From NCBI GenBank assembly GCA_963920635.1, contig OY987306.1, forward strand, positions 11,674,001 through 11,738,000: a DNA stretch of 64,000 bases. The letters run 5' to 3'. The position numbers and the translations under genes are program-made. The notes under the pieces were generated by a model. It made no database searches and was not told the origin of the DNA. It saw only the letters and a list, made by a program, of their open reading frames with translations. Source of the DNA: Pseudeuparius sepicola (Eukaryota; Arthropoda; Insecta; Coleoptera; Anthribidae). Below are positions 1 through 62,472 of this stretch, piece by piece; within the stretch, counting starts at the first letter, position 1, and each line of letters starts with the position of its first letter.

Positions 1-52370
<52,370 letters not shown>

Positions 52371-52539
52371 CTAAAAAAATGTAAATATTTTCATTGCAAA
52401 TATTGCAGTGCCTGATGGAAACTGATATATTCTAACAATATATATAACAAAGAGATGGCTCTCTAAGAAGACCTAATACCAAAGTATCATATATGGGCTT
52501 TTTTGTACAAAGATTCACTCAAGGACAGGGCTGCTCTTG

Positions 52540-52960
52540 AATAATGAGTTGACAAAATGGCCAACAAGGTCTTTCAAGTAATAAAATTATTAAAAACAAA
52601 AAAATATATAGGTCGTGATGAGATCCAGGTGTCTATTTTGAAGCTTACAGCACAATATAATTCAATCCAATTGGCACACATTATAAATCTTTCTTTTTGT
52701 ATTGCTATTTATGCAGAAAACTGAAGATAGCATATTAAAGCATTATTTAAAAAGGGAAACTTAAATGAATTCCAAAATTATATACCAGTGTCATTGTTGT
52801 CTAACATCAACAAAATAATCAAGAGCGTTATGTACAGACATTTATTAAGGCTTTTAATTTTAAACAACTTCCAATAGGGATTTAGAAAGGGGAGGGGAAC
52901 AGTGCATGCAGTGTATTAGGTCAACTCTGGACAAGACAAGGCCAGATAACTCTCGCGGGT
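52540..52960 (+). pseudogene. Jockey-like LINE fragment, RT 5' part
   Basis: Reads KKYIGRDEIQVSILKLTAQY, LFKKGNLNEFQNYIPVSLLS and a GFRKGRGTVHAV end, matching 'K..G.D.I....LK', 'PLFKKG....NYRPISLL' and 'GFRKGRST..A' of non-LTR reverse transcriptases. It has in-frame stops. The next RT block is 1.5-2 kb downstream because of inserted elements. Confidence 0.85.
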
Positions 52961-52964
52961 GAGT

Positions 52965-54420
52965 CATCGTAATACGACCAACGTTTACGTGACGTTTAAC
53001 CGCGTCCCTTCGAATTTTTGGAGATATTTTCGTGTATTAGTGTATTTTGGTGCGTTTTAAAGCTATTTTGCAATTAATTGAACGCCGGGCTTTTTTACTA
53101 GAGCACTAGGACCGCGACATTACGAGTTAGAAAGGATAAAATGAATTAGTTTTGAAAGTAGGTATGTGAAACAGTGAAACATGTTTTTAGGCGTGCGAAC
53201 AACATTTTCTCACTGAGGGTGAGGATATTGATGAAAGAAGTACCTTAGCATTACGTACTTTGTGGAATCGACCAGGCAAACTTAATCTGCTAAGTTGCGA
53301 AGCACCCTCGCTTGGTCAAAATAATGTTTTTATTTGATAGTTCTTATTTGTAAGTAAATGGATTATATGTTTTTAGATGCAGTACCATGTACGGTATTCT
53401 ACCAGCAGATTGACCCATTTATTTGGACTGGCCCAGAATAACTAGGAGAGAAGAACTATCAAATAAAAATATAACATTGACCAAGCGAGGGGCTTCCACA
53501 ACTTAACCGATTAATGTTTGGTCGATTCCACAAAGTACATAATCCTAAGGTACTTTCTTTCATCAATATCCTCAGCCTCAGTGGGAAAATGTTGTTCGCA
53601 TGCCTAAAAACATTTTTCACTATTTCACATACCTACTTTCAAAACTAAATTAATTTTGGCTAGAGATGGGAAAGTTTCCTCACTTTACTAGTCTAATGAA
53701 AAATTGCAATAAAATCGCCATCTTAATTTAAAACAAATCGGTTATTTGGCAATAACTTTTTTGTTTGAAATTAAACTGTTTTTTCTTGGCGGCATTCAAT
53801 TCCTTGGAAAAACTACACAAATTTAGTTTTTGAACCACCAATGTATTTTAAAAATTACCGAGATAATTGCTCGTAACATCTTAATTGCGACACCCTGTAC
53901 AAAAGTAAAAAATAAAATATAAGGATAAAAGATAATTCTCTGTAATAATCTACTGATTGTTGAGAATTTAAATAAATAAATAGATAAAATAAATATGAAA
54001 GAATAATAAATTCACATATTGTTCATATTATCATTATCAGTTCATGATTCTTCTTTGTTCTTTTTTGTATTTTTTAGGTTATGTCATGAATCTTAGCCAT
54101 GCATTTATGACGGCAAATTTAAAATTTCTACATAAATTCCCGGAAACTTTCCGTGAAAGTTTCCTGGGAATGTTTCGGAAACTTTCAGGGAAAGTTTCCT
54201 ATACCTTCAAAGTTTCTTCCCGGAAACTTTCCTGACTTGGAAAGTTTCTTGGAAAGGACCGTTGTGGTCCTAGTGCTCTAGTAAAAAAGCCTGTCGTTCA
54301 ATCAATTGCAAAATAGCTTTAAAACACACCAAACACAAATACAGGAAAATATCGCTGAAAATTTAGAGGGACGCAGGTAAACGTCACGTAAACGTCGGCC
54401 GGATTACAATGTCTCATCTG
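52965..54420. mobile_element. Foldback element interrupting the LINE
   Basis: Left arm 52965-53345 pairs with the right arm 53445-53660 plus 54260-54420 (GTTTACGTGACGTTTAACC outer end; TAGAGCACTAGGACC middle; TTGATGAAAGAAGTACCTTA inner). The right arm is split by another element at 53661-54256. Confidence 0.85.
53661..54256. mobile_element. hAT-like GGAAAGTTTCC element nested in the foldback arm
   Basis: Begins TAGAGATGGGAAAGTTTCCT and ends in CTTGGAAAGTTTCTTGGAAA; same family as 28540-29557. A few bases of the foldback arm are missing at the right junction, so no clean target duplication was seen. Confidence 0.65.
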
Positions 54421-54516
54421 CGTATGGTTAGGCAAGTTGTTTGGCCTTCTAGGTGGCGTTCATTAGGCTGTGCCAAACATAATAAATTGAATAGACGAGG
54501 GTGAAAGAATGGCTAT

Positions 54517-54960
54517 CAGGGAATCCAAACCCGGGATCCCAGGATCTCGTATTATTTTGCGATACTTTACATCCCGAGGATCCCGGGATTTACATCAAAT
54601 ATCCCAGGATTATTTTATGATATTACAGATTGCTTTTTCTCTAGTTTTGTTATTTCATGAGCCATGGCTTCGATCGGAAATTTTCACACTTTGAAAACAT
54701 AAAATGCCATATTTAATTTAATTCCCTGTTGATGTTCTTTTTTGCATCAGTATCCTCTGTTTTTTGAAGTTTATGAGAATTAACTATACGCTATATGTTT
54801 TATTTTTCTACACTTTAGATGCAAGAACTACCCATTTAGTAGTTACTTGTGCTAAAAAATAAAATAATTTTATTAAGGAAATTAATCTCGAGGCCCCGGG
54901 ATTTAACATCAATCATCCCAAAATCCTGGAATTAAATATTTATCAGGATTGGATTCCCTC
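54517..54960. mobile_element. hAT MITE in the LINE, near-perfect 8-bp TSD
   Basis: CAGGGAATCCAAACCCGGG at the left, GGATTGGATTCCCTC at the right, flanked by ATGGCTAT and GTGGCTAT. Removing it restores the LINE frame as GERMAMVCLDLSKAFDSVDH. Confidence 0.85.
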
Positions 54961-55503
54961 GTGGCTATGGTTTGCCTCGATCTGTCGAAGGCATTCGACT
55001 CTGTCGATCACATAATCCTACATAGGAAAATAGAATGTTATTGCATCGGAAATATTAGCTTACAGCTTCTTAAATCATATTGCATAACCGCAGGCAGAGG
55101 CTTGTGGAGTATGACCGTGAGGGAAATCGAATTCTTACCAATTAGAGGGGTACCACGGGGATAAATTCTGGGGCCCTTATTTTACTTACTTTATGATGAA
55201 TTTCGGGACACGCTTCCACGGCCTATAGTTCTATACCTATGCAGATGATAGTTCAATAATATTCAACGGGATAACCAATGAGTTATTAGAGAAAAACATC
55301 ACCCGATCGCTAAGTAATTTGAAGACTGGTTCTTAAAAAATAATTTTAACCTTTTAAACTGTCAATTATAAAGGAGGTGTACTGGTACCGGCATCACAGG
55401 TGCCATTTCTGGGTGTGGAACTGGATAGATGTCTGGACTGGAGTGCATATATGTACATATATAATCATTAGCAAAGAATGTATCCAAATATAGTTATGCA
55501 TGG
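54961..55503 (+). pseudogene. Jockey-like LINE fragment, RT catalytic region
   Basis: Encodes MVCLDLSKAFDSVDHIIL (first catalytic Asp block), RGVPRG and an ILGPLFYLLY continuation, then a disrupted YADDSSIIF block (frame broken) and PFLGVELDRCLDWSAHI. Stops and shifts make it a pseudogene. Continuous with 52540-52960 apart from nested insertions. Confidence 0.88.
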
Positions 55504-57099
55504 CAGTGGCGTGCAAGCCACACCCGCAAACCCCGCGGTGTGGGGGGCCCAAGTTGCCAGGGGCCCCAGGGCCCACAGCAAAAAATCATCGGGAAATCTC
55601 AGGCACCACTCCACCTATCAGTAGTACACTCGTTGTCTCGCTGCTCATTATTCTCTCTTTTACCATTGTTGGTTGCTGTGTGTGTAACCAACCTTCTGAC
55701 CAGGGCCACAACCACAAATCATAGATACGTTAGGTTTTAGGTTAGAGCTAGGGCAGAGATATACAGGGAGTAGGTAACTTAAGTATGGTAAAAGATTTCA
55801 GGAAGATGGTCCTCAGCCAATTCTAAGAAAAAAAGTTCATATAAACTTGTGTCCAAAAATTCTTCGAATTTGATATAAGGGGTGTTAAAATTCTCTAAAA
55901 AAATCGTCTTTTTCCCATAACTTCTTGATTTGTAGAGCTTTTTTAACCAAATTTGGTGCACCAAGACCCTTTTAAATGTGTTATTTTCAACCTCTAGATT
56001 GAACTAGTGGCGGAGATATGGGTAAATCGGATTACAAATTCAAGAAGAAGTTAATACGGCCCTGTACGAAATTAAAGTAGGTAGCAGTGTTGGATGGAGC
56101 ATTTGTTTCTGAACAAAAAGTGTTTCTTGACTTATTTTTGTATCTATCGCCGTTTCGTGACAAATTAGATTTTTTAAATTTATTTAATCGTACTTGCAAA
56201 AAATGTCAGGTAGGTATTTAAAAAGTGTAGGGAAAAGATCAGGATCTTGTTTTCAATTAAAAACAAAATTTTGGAGGTTTCAAGGCAACACAACTAATTT
56301 TAACTCGAAATAAGAATAAAAAAGTTTTGAGAAAAGACTTTTTTTTAGCAAATCTTAACACTCCGTATATCGAAAACGAAGAATTTTTGTACACATGTTT
56401 ATATGAACTTTTGTTGTTAAAATTGGCTGAGGATCACGACCCTGAAATATTTTAACGTACTTAAGTTACACCCTGTTTATCTCTGAGCTAGGGCCACTGT
56501 ATAAATCCGCAGTCGCCAGTCGCAGTTGCAGTTGTGGTACTGGTATAATCGGACTATTATATTATTATTTATACGTGTTTAGTGCTTAATAAAATATTGA
56601 GGAAATAGTTACAAAAATTTAACATCGATAAGAATTTTTGCAGTTTATTTTATTAAAAATAAAACAATTTTTTGGACAGTATTTTACTGGATTTGTGCGC
56701 TGCCCTTCGCCTTCTCTTAAGTTTACCATCATTGAGTTTTCCTTTTTCATACACAACCGTAGAAAGGTCTTTTTAAAAATTAAAACTTCTAAAGCCATTT
56801 TTGCGATCGAAAATGGCTAATGAAAGACTAACTTCCCTCCCTTATCAGTAAGAGAATGAAAGGGCTAGCAGCTTGGATTTGGACAACATTACCAAACAGT
56901 TTTTCAGTTTGAAACGGCGTTTATAGTTATTTATTGTTAGGGTATAATATTATTGTATTTTACGTTCATATGGAATAAAGTTTAATTTGTTTCCGTATTT
57001 TTTGTGATTCGTGTTTTATTCATTCATCTTAACAAAAGAGGGGCCCCGCGTCTAGTTTTGTGGGGGGGGGGGGGGGCAGAATATCTCTACACGCTACTG
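55504..57099. mobile_element. hAT element in the LINE, perfect 8-bp TSD
   Basis: CAGTGGCGTGCA at the left; the complement of the right end is CAGTAGCGTGTA. Flanked by identical ATGCATGG (55496-55503, 57100-57107). GC-rich near the ends, with a G-run at 57062-57076. No transposase; carries a nested MITE (55757-56475). Confidence 0.9.
55757..56475. mobile_element. MITE with ~180-bp arms nested in the hAT element
   Basis: 55757-55940 pairs with 56300-56475 (CTGAGGACCATCTTCCTGAAATC-like left, GGCTGAGGATCACGACCCTG right); outer ends GAGATATACAGGG / CCCTGTTTATCTC. Confidence 0.78.
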
Positions 57100-57120
57100 A
57101 TGCATGGGGAGTATTATATA

Positions 57121-58326
57121 CAGGGTGTAACTGAACTGATGGTCAAAAATGAAACCACGTATTCTTGGAGTCAAAATAAGGGCACTTCTTCATATATTTT
57201 TTTCTTCTACGGGCCATAGTTTTTTTTATACAGAGCGTAGAAGTTTGGAGAAAAATATACATATTTCTTAGTATCTCTAGAAGTATACGAGATATTTTCT
57301 TCAAACTTGGCGTGTCACATGAGCAGATGAGCCGTCAAACTTAAGGTCGATATGAAGCTTCTGAGGCTCCCAGTTGCGGAGATACAGGGTGTTATTAAAA
57401 TTAATTTCTTCAGTAAAATATGAATACCCTGTATAATCGCATTTTTTAAATTTGTTTTGAATGGAAACATCAATGGTTAACAAAAAGTATCTCTTAGTAT
57501 TTTTTCATATTCTCAGCCGTTCCTTAATTATTTTCAAAGAACTGCAACGCTGCAATGAACAATAGTCACTTTAAGAATAAATCTAGCAATCTGTGGATGT
57601 CAATTATACTTTATTTAACAAAATACAAATGCAAAATCGATAATAAAAGAAATTTAATGCTACTAGAAAATTAAATTATTAAATGTTCATGACAACTATG
57701 CCATACCGCATGTTTGTTATTGCCATTGGCAAGTCCATAGCAAAAGTGCATATCAGTCAATTCTTCGAATGAAAATATCATTTTTCAAAATATTGATACT
57801 AGTGCAAAGTTGGCAGCCAAATGATTCAAATAATGCCAAGTTTAATTATCGACTTCCACAGATTGTTAGATTTATTCTTAAAATGACTTGTTTATTGCAG
57901 CATTGCAGTTCTTTGAAAATAATAAGGAACGGCTGAGAATATGAAAAAATACTAAGAGATACTTTTTGTTAACCATTGAATTTACCATTCAAAACAAACT
58001 TAAAAAATGTGATTATACAGGGTATTCATATTTTTCTGAACTAATTAATTTTAATAACACCCTGTATCTCCGCAACTGGGGACCTCAGAAACTTCATATT
58101 AAGCTTAAATTTTACAACTCATCCGCTCGTGTGACACGCTAAGTTTGAAGAAAATATCTCGTATACTTCTAGAGATATTAAGATTAAGTGTATTTTTCTC
58201 TAAATTTCTGCGCTCTGTATAAAAAAACTATGGCCCGTAGGAGAAAAAAATATATGAAGAAGTGCCTTTATTTTGACTCCAAGAATACGTGGCTTCATTT
58301 TTGACCATCAGTTCAGTTACACCCTG
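57121..58326. mobile_element. Palindromic Tc1-type MITE, ~490-bp arms, TA TSD
   Basis: CAGGGTGTAACTGAACTGAT at 57121 and its complement ending at 58326, each next to TA. Arms 57121-57605 and 57840-58326 are about 95% identical by eye; short unique loop. A transcript would form a very long hairpin. Inserted in the LINE. Confidence 0.88.
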
Positions 58327-58328
58327 TA

Positions 58329-58580
58329 GAAACCTGGGGTCCAATATAGCTTTGATGAGCTATGATGCCCATGTGCACTGTGTTCTGAGGAATGCATGTA
58401 AACCGTATATTAATAAAGCAAGAAAATATATTTGTAGAATTTTTATCTAGGGAATGTCATAATATATTTGTTAAGCACCAAATATTTACCGTGATGAATG
58501 TATATATTCTGGAGGTTGTAATGTTTGTTAAGAAAAATCCAATTATTTCAAGAATGTATTCTAAGACACCAATATACTAG
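58329..58580 (+). pseudogene. LINE C-terminal fragment
   Basis: Frame contains FVEFLSRECHNIFVKHQIFT then VMNVYILEVVMFVKKN, resembling the C-terminus of Jockey-type RT ('SCRD.F....ILT.PSLYI.E...YVKKN'). Likely the 3' end of the LINE begun at 52540. Confidence 0.7.
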
Positions 58581-58855
58581 GGGTAAGAACAATTTGAAGA
58601 GCTGTTTCGCAAGGGGCCAGGGTGACGATGTTCGAAACATTGCCAACTAGACTGCATGTTTTTCCGCCTCCGATCAACCTTTATTCCAATCTAGGTCAAG
58701 GCAGACTGTGCATGCACGTCTTTATAGAAAAACTCCGCTGATGGCCAAAAGCGCTGGACAAAAATGTGGATCATAGAAAGATTTTTAGTGTCTGTAACTA
58801 TACATAATAAACAATGTTTAGTGGCATATCAGGTAAAGAATATGAATTGAAAGAA

Positions 58856-58930
58856 ATGCACTCCAGCCGGGACTCGAACCCGGGACTCCTATTGTGGCCG
58901 TAGGCACTAAACCAACTAAGCTACGGGACA
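58856..58930 (-). repeat. tRNA-derived SINE-like head (minus)
   Basis: On the minus strand: A-box-like TAGCTTAGTTGG and B-box GGTTCGAGTCC in tRNA spacing, ending CCCGGCTGGAGTGCA. The acceptor stem does not pair, so it is not a canonical tRNA. Partner copy at 59883. Confidence 0.7.
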
Positions 58931-59039
58931 TACGGGTTCCATCGGCTAGGTGTTATTTATTCCAATTGATATTAGTTAGTAGCAGTGAGATGCAGGAGAC
59001 TTTGGTGTCTTCTACAGCTATAGTAAAATTATTTTAAGA

Positions 59040-59230
59040 AGTCCTTACTGGGACTGTCAATTGGTAATTTCGCCATCCTAAGTTGGCATCAATGCAACAA
59101 AAAAAGCAACTGGGTCATAAGTGCAGGTCAGTAACGAGCCCATTTGCACAATGAATTACTACTAATAACACGAACAAGAACAACACAGATAACGGTAAAA
59201 CACAAAACGTACAAAGCCCGCGAATATTTT
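59040..59230 (-). repeat. Dispersed repeat, inverted copy of 26095-26310
   Basis: Complement of GTTTTACCGTTATCTGTGTT, GTGCAAATGGGCTCGTTAC and CCAACTTAGGATGTCGAAA-type blocks. Lies between the two tRNA-like heads. Confidence 0.78.
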
Positions 59231-59882
59231 CACTGCCCAAATTTTGAACCCTTTTGAGCGATCCAGAAAACCTTCACTGCCACTTTCACAACACCGAAAT
59301 AAAATTTGCCTGAGTACGCACCATAGACGCTGTCGCATGTAGCTAATTATACCAAAATACCAAAATGAAAGTGTTTCCATGACGTTTGAAATTATTATTA
59401 AAATGAGTTGTAGTCATAGTTATTTTTATTTGTAGCGGTATAAGGGTGATTCCAATAGGGTTTTTATTTTATTACGTTCTTTTTTCCCTATCACTTGGGT
59501 ATCTTTTCACATCATAAATCAATGAGTGACATCATTAACTAGTTGAGACACATATACCAATGTTATACCAATGGTTAACAGAAAATTCCTAGGGATTTTG
59601 TGGAGAATGTCATCTGACAAAATCAGGACTTCTTACAGTAATCGGGGTATACTAGGAGGGATTAGAGAGGGTAGGGTAACCATTCATGATTATTGGTTAT
59701 GTGAACTTCCTATTTGTTCATCAACTCACAAAATTCGACATAGCGACTTAATGCAAGTATCGAACATGGAAATTCTAACCTACAATGTCAAGCCAAGAAA
59801 ATGAAACAGAAAGATTTTTAAGACCTATAATTATAAATAATAAAGGATGTTTAGTGGCATATCAGGTAAACAATATAAATTT

Positions 59883-59955
59883 GTATCTCCGGTAGTTTAG
59901 TTGGTTAAGCCTACGGCCACAGGAGTTCCGCGTTCGAGTCCCGGCTGGAGTGCAT
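59883..59955 (+). repeat. tRNA-derived SINE-like head (plus)
   Basis: TAGTTTAGTTGGTTAAGCCT (A-box region) and CGTTCGAGTCCCGGCTGGAG (B-box region). Preceded by GTTTAGTGGCATATCAGGTA, which also precedes the minus-strand copy at 58814 in the same orientation. Confidence 0.72.
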
Positions 59956-61037
59956 TTTTTCAACGTCAGGTCTCTAAAACCTAAAACTGATTGCTTAGAT
60001 TTGAAAGTGGCTCTCAACAGTTTGTTTTTCATGTTTTCAGCTGTTGTTATAGGCAGTAAGAGAAATCGGACTCAGTTTGGGTATACCCACTTTTGTATAC
60101 ATTAGTGATATCAATCGTCATTTGTAATATACTTACTTAACTGTATACATGCTGGGCAAAAAAACGGAGATAGAAACATGTCAATATAGGGTGCAAAAAT
60201 TTCTTCTAATAACTTCCAACTTATAATATTTACTTGCACTTTATAATTTTCGATTGTTTTTCGGAAAATAAAATATATAAAACTGAACGTTTATTTAACA
60301 TTTAGGTGACTGTGATTAAAATATCCTCAAAAATATCTCTTACTCAATGCTGTGTAGTTAATATTATGAATAAATACTAAAATAATTTGATTTATCTGTC
60401 TGGCTATAAATTAAAGAGTTTAAAATTTTTAATTGATTAATTTCACAATATCGATATTTTTATGTAGGTACTTAAGTTTCAAATTTTCATTTTGGAATAA
60501 AATCAGATTATAAATTGTATTATCTTACAATTCTTAGGAGTTTAAACTAAGTTGAGGTTTAGGTATTTTAATTTAATTATCAGTTCTTATATAAAATGTG
60601 CAAAGTATTTAAGGTACCTCGCGGAAATTTCAACAATGGCTCTGACAATCTAGGTGTAGCTTTGTCTATTGTTATAGCTAAAAATCTTCTAGCAGAACCT
60701 CTAGTTATTTTCTGCAATAATATTTAAGGTGAGTTGGGGTAAGTGCACACCCACATTATTTTAGTTCAAATATAGGTACGTTTAATAAGTATTAGTTTTA
60801 AATTGTCCTACACAATAGAAGAATCTACACACATGTTTGTATAGCGCATGTCACATGTCTTTAGCAAATGTAAAAGGCAACATTGGGTGCAAAACAAACG
60901 AGTTGATTTAAATTATTTTTTATTTTTTGTCACATTTGCAATCTTACCCCACTGTCTGGGTAAGAAAGTGGGCTCTTCAAAAAAAGTCTGTTTGTGAATT
61001 TCCAGTAATTGACAAAACAAGTTATGGTAATGATGAA
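59956..61037. other. No feature recognised
   Basis: AT-rich non-coding sequence. The only structure seen is an AGAAGAATCTAC string at 60818 similar to the 16396/44712 hairpin arm. Confidence 0.5.
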
Positions 61038-61148
61038 GATGTTATTAAATTTTAAAAGAAATGGCTTGTGGCATATGGGACAAAATGCTTCGGTAATTGG
61101 CAACACCAAACTAGTTTCCAATATCTAATGGAAATTGTGTATGGGTCC

Positions 61149-61230
61149 TTCGGAGGTGTGCAGACCACGACAGGTACCTGTTTCGGGCTTGTTGGCCCTC
61201 ATCAGGCAGACGTAGCGCACCTCAGCCGAA
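61149..61230 (-). ncRNA. Hammerhead ribozyme, type I (minus)
   Basis: Reverse complement of the motif at 61617-61698, with complete core CTGATGAG ... CGAAAC ... GTC. Predicted cleavage after the C at 61169 on the minus strand; the 3' product runs leftward, out of the element. Confidence 0.88.
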
Positions 61231-61616
61231 AAGACCCAAACACGTTGGCTTAGTGGAAAAGGAACTAGTATAATGCGGTGAGCATTTACCATCCAACGCC
61301 ATCTAGCTGGTACTGCCAAAACCAAAGCAATGTGAGTGTGTATATATCGACCGGTCGATCGACATATAAAAAGAACTCGGCAAAGCGGCGCGGCGCGGTG
61401 GAAAAAAACCAGAAGAAGCATACATACGGGGGCCAAGAAACTCGTTTGATTCATCACCGAGTATCTTCTAATATATAGAAATCAACAAGGATCGAATCGT
61501 GAGTTTCAATCCTCGTGTGCTTACGTCTATAGCCAAACGATGATTAAACAGAATGAATATTTAGTGTCCCCATTATAATTTTAAAAGAAATGGCATATAT
61601 GCCACAAGCCATTTCT

Positions 61617-61698
61617 TTCGGCTGAGGTGCGCTACGTCTGCCTGATGAGGGCCAACAAGCCCGAAACAGGTACCTGTCGTGGTCTGCACACCTCCGAA
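61617..61698 (+). ncRNA. Hammerhead ribozyme, type I (plus)
   Basis: Core CTGATGAG (61642-61649), stem II GGGC/GCCC with loop CAACAA, CGAAAC, a minimal stem III ACAGG-TA-CCTGT, then the cleavage triplet GTC with the cut after 61678. Stem I has a proximal 4-bp helix (two G-U pairs), an internal loop, and outer helices AGGTG/CACCT and TTCGG/CCGAA; such an internal loop facing loop II is how natural type-I hammerheads gain activity. The tiny stem III matches Penelope-type hammerheads, which act best as dimers. Found by eye; activity untested. Confidence 0.9.
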
Positions 61699-61842
61699 GG
61701 ACCCATACACAATTTCCATTAGATATTGGAAACTAGTTTGGTGTTGCCAATTACCGAAGCATTTTGTCCCATATGCCACAAGCCATTTCTTTTAAAATTA
61801 TAATGGGGACACTAAATATTCATTCTGTTTGATGTTATTAAA

Positions 61843-62149
61843 GTTTTACCTAAACTTGAAATAGGAAGGAGGGGAATATGCTTTAATGCCAACTTTAAAG
61901 ATATGAATCTTTCATTTAAAAGCGGTGTGTTTTTAGTTCAATACGCTTACACCATTATGAAGTTAGGTTAAATATTCAGCAATTAAGGCCAGGTGGCCAC
62001 TTATTTGGCCAGTATTTTTTGTCTATTTCTAAAATTTACCCAACGTAATATTTTAAGATTTTCTTCTCAGGGAAAGAGAAAGGTGGTCTCTTATAGTTGG
62101 TCTGTGTATATTTAATAAGATGCTTGCTCGTTTCATCGAAAATTGACCA
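61843..62149. other. No feature recognised
   Basis: Non-coding stretch between the ribozyme insertion and a LINE fragment. Confidence 0.5.
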
Positions 62150-62455
62150 GCCATCAGACTCTAAAGCATTTTCAAAATTTTGGGGGGGATGTGTTTGACT
62201 CGGTTGATGTAAATGAGGCTTACGAGAATTTTGCACAGAAGATCACCAATCTTATAAACATAATATGCCCCAATAAAAAACTGAACACAAAAAATAAATT
62301 GTCCACAAGCTGGATAATCATGACCTGCGGGTGTCTTGTAAAATCAAGAGAGATCTATATCAACAGGTGTTAAGGGGGAATATAACAGAGGAATACTATA
62401 AAACGTTTAAAAATAAATTAAAACATGACATAAATGAAGCGAAGAGTATTTTTGA
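62150..62455 (+). pseudogene. Jockey-like LINE fragment (between endonuclease and RT)
   Basis: Reads DVNEAYENFAQKITNLINII, CPNKKLNTKNK, then in a shifted frame RGNITEEYYKTFKNKLKHDI and NEAKSI. This is the linker typical of Jockey ORF2 ('F...Y....CP.K......K...W.T.GI..S...K..LY'). It is cut off at about 62455, where gag-like sequence begins. Confidence 0.68.
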
Positions 62456-62472
62456 GTTTTGAATATTTTTTG

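Larger units (their letters stand above)
61050..61830. mobile_element. Ribozyme-bearing retroelement insertion (Penelope/retrozyme-like), 12-bp TSD
   Basis: Flanked by perfect direct repeats GATGTTATTAAA (61038-61049, 61831-61842). Contains two essentially identical ~180-bp inverted segments (61055-61237, 61613-61799), each with a hammerhead motif; a 310-bp GC-richer spacer with CATATAAAAAG at 61361; and a terminal hairpin (61548-61600 with 61778-61830). It has no RT or endonuclease. Hammerheads are established in the pseudo-LTRs of Penelope-like elements; assignment to that group is inference. Confidence 0.8.

Noticed and set aside
57061..57076. G-run as a functional G-quadruplex
   Set aside because: Single homopolymer run near a hAT end; no supporting arrangement of separate G-tracts.
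61125..61457. 110-codon minus-strand ORF across the left ribozyme
   Set aside because: The reading frame runs through the structured hammerhead arm, and the peptide matches no family; the RNA structure explains the sequence better.
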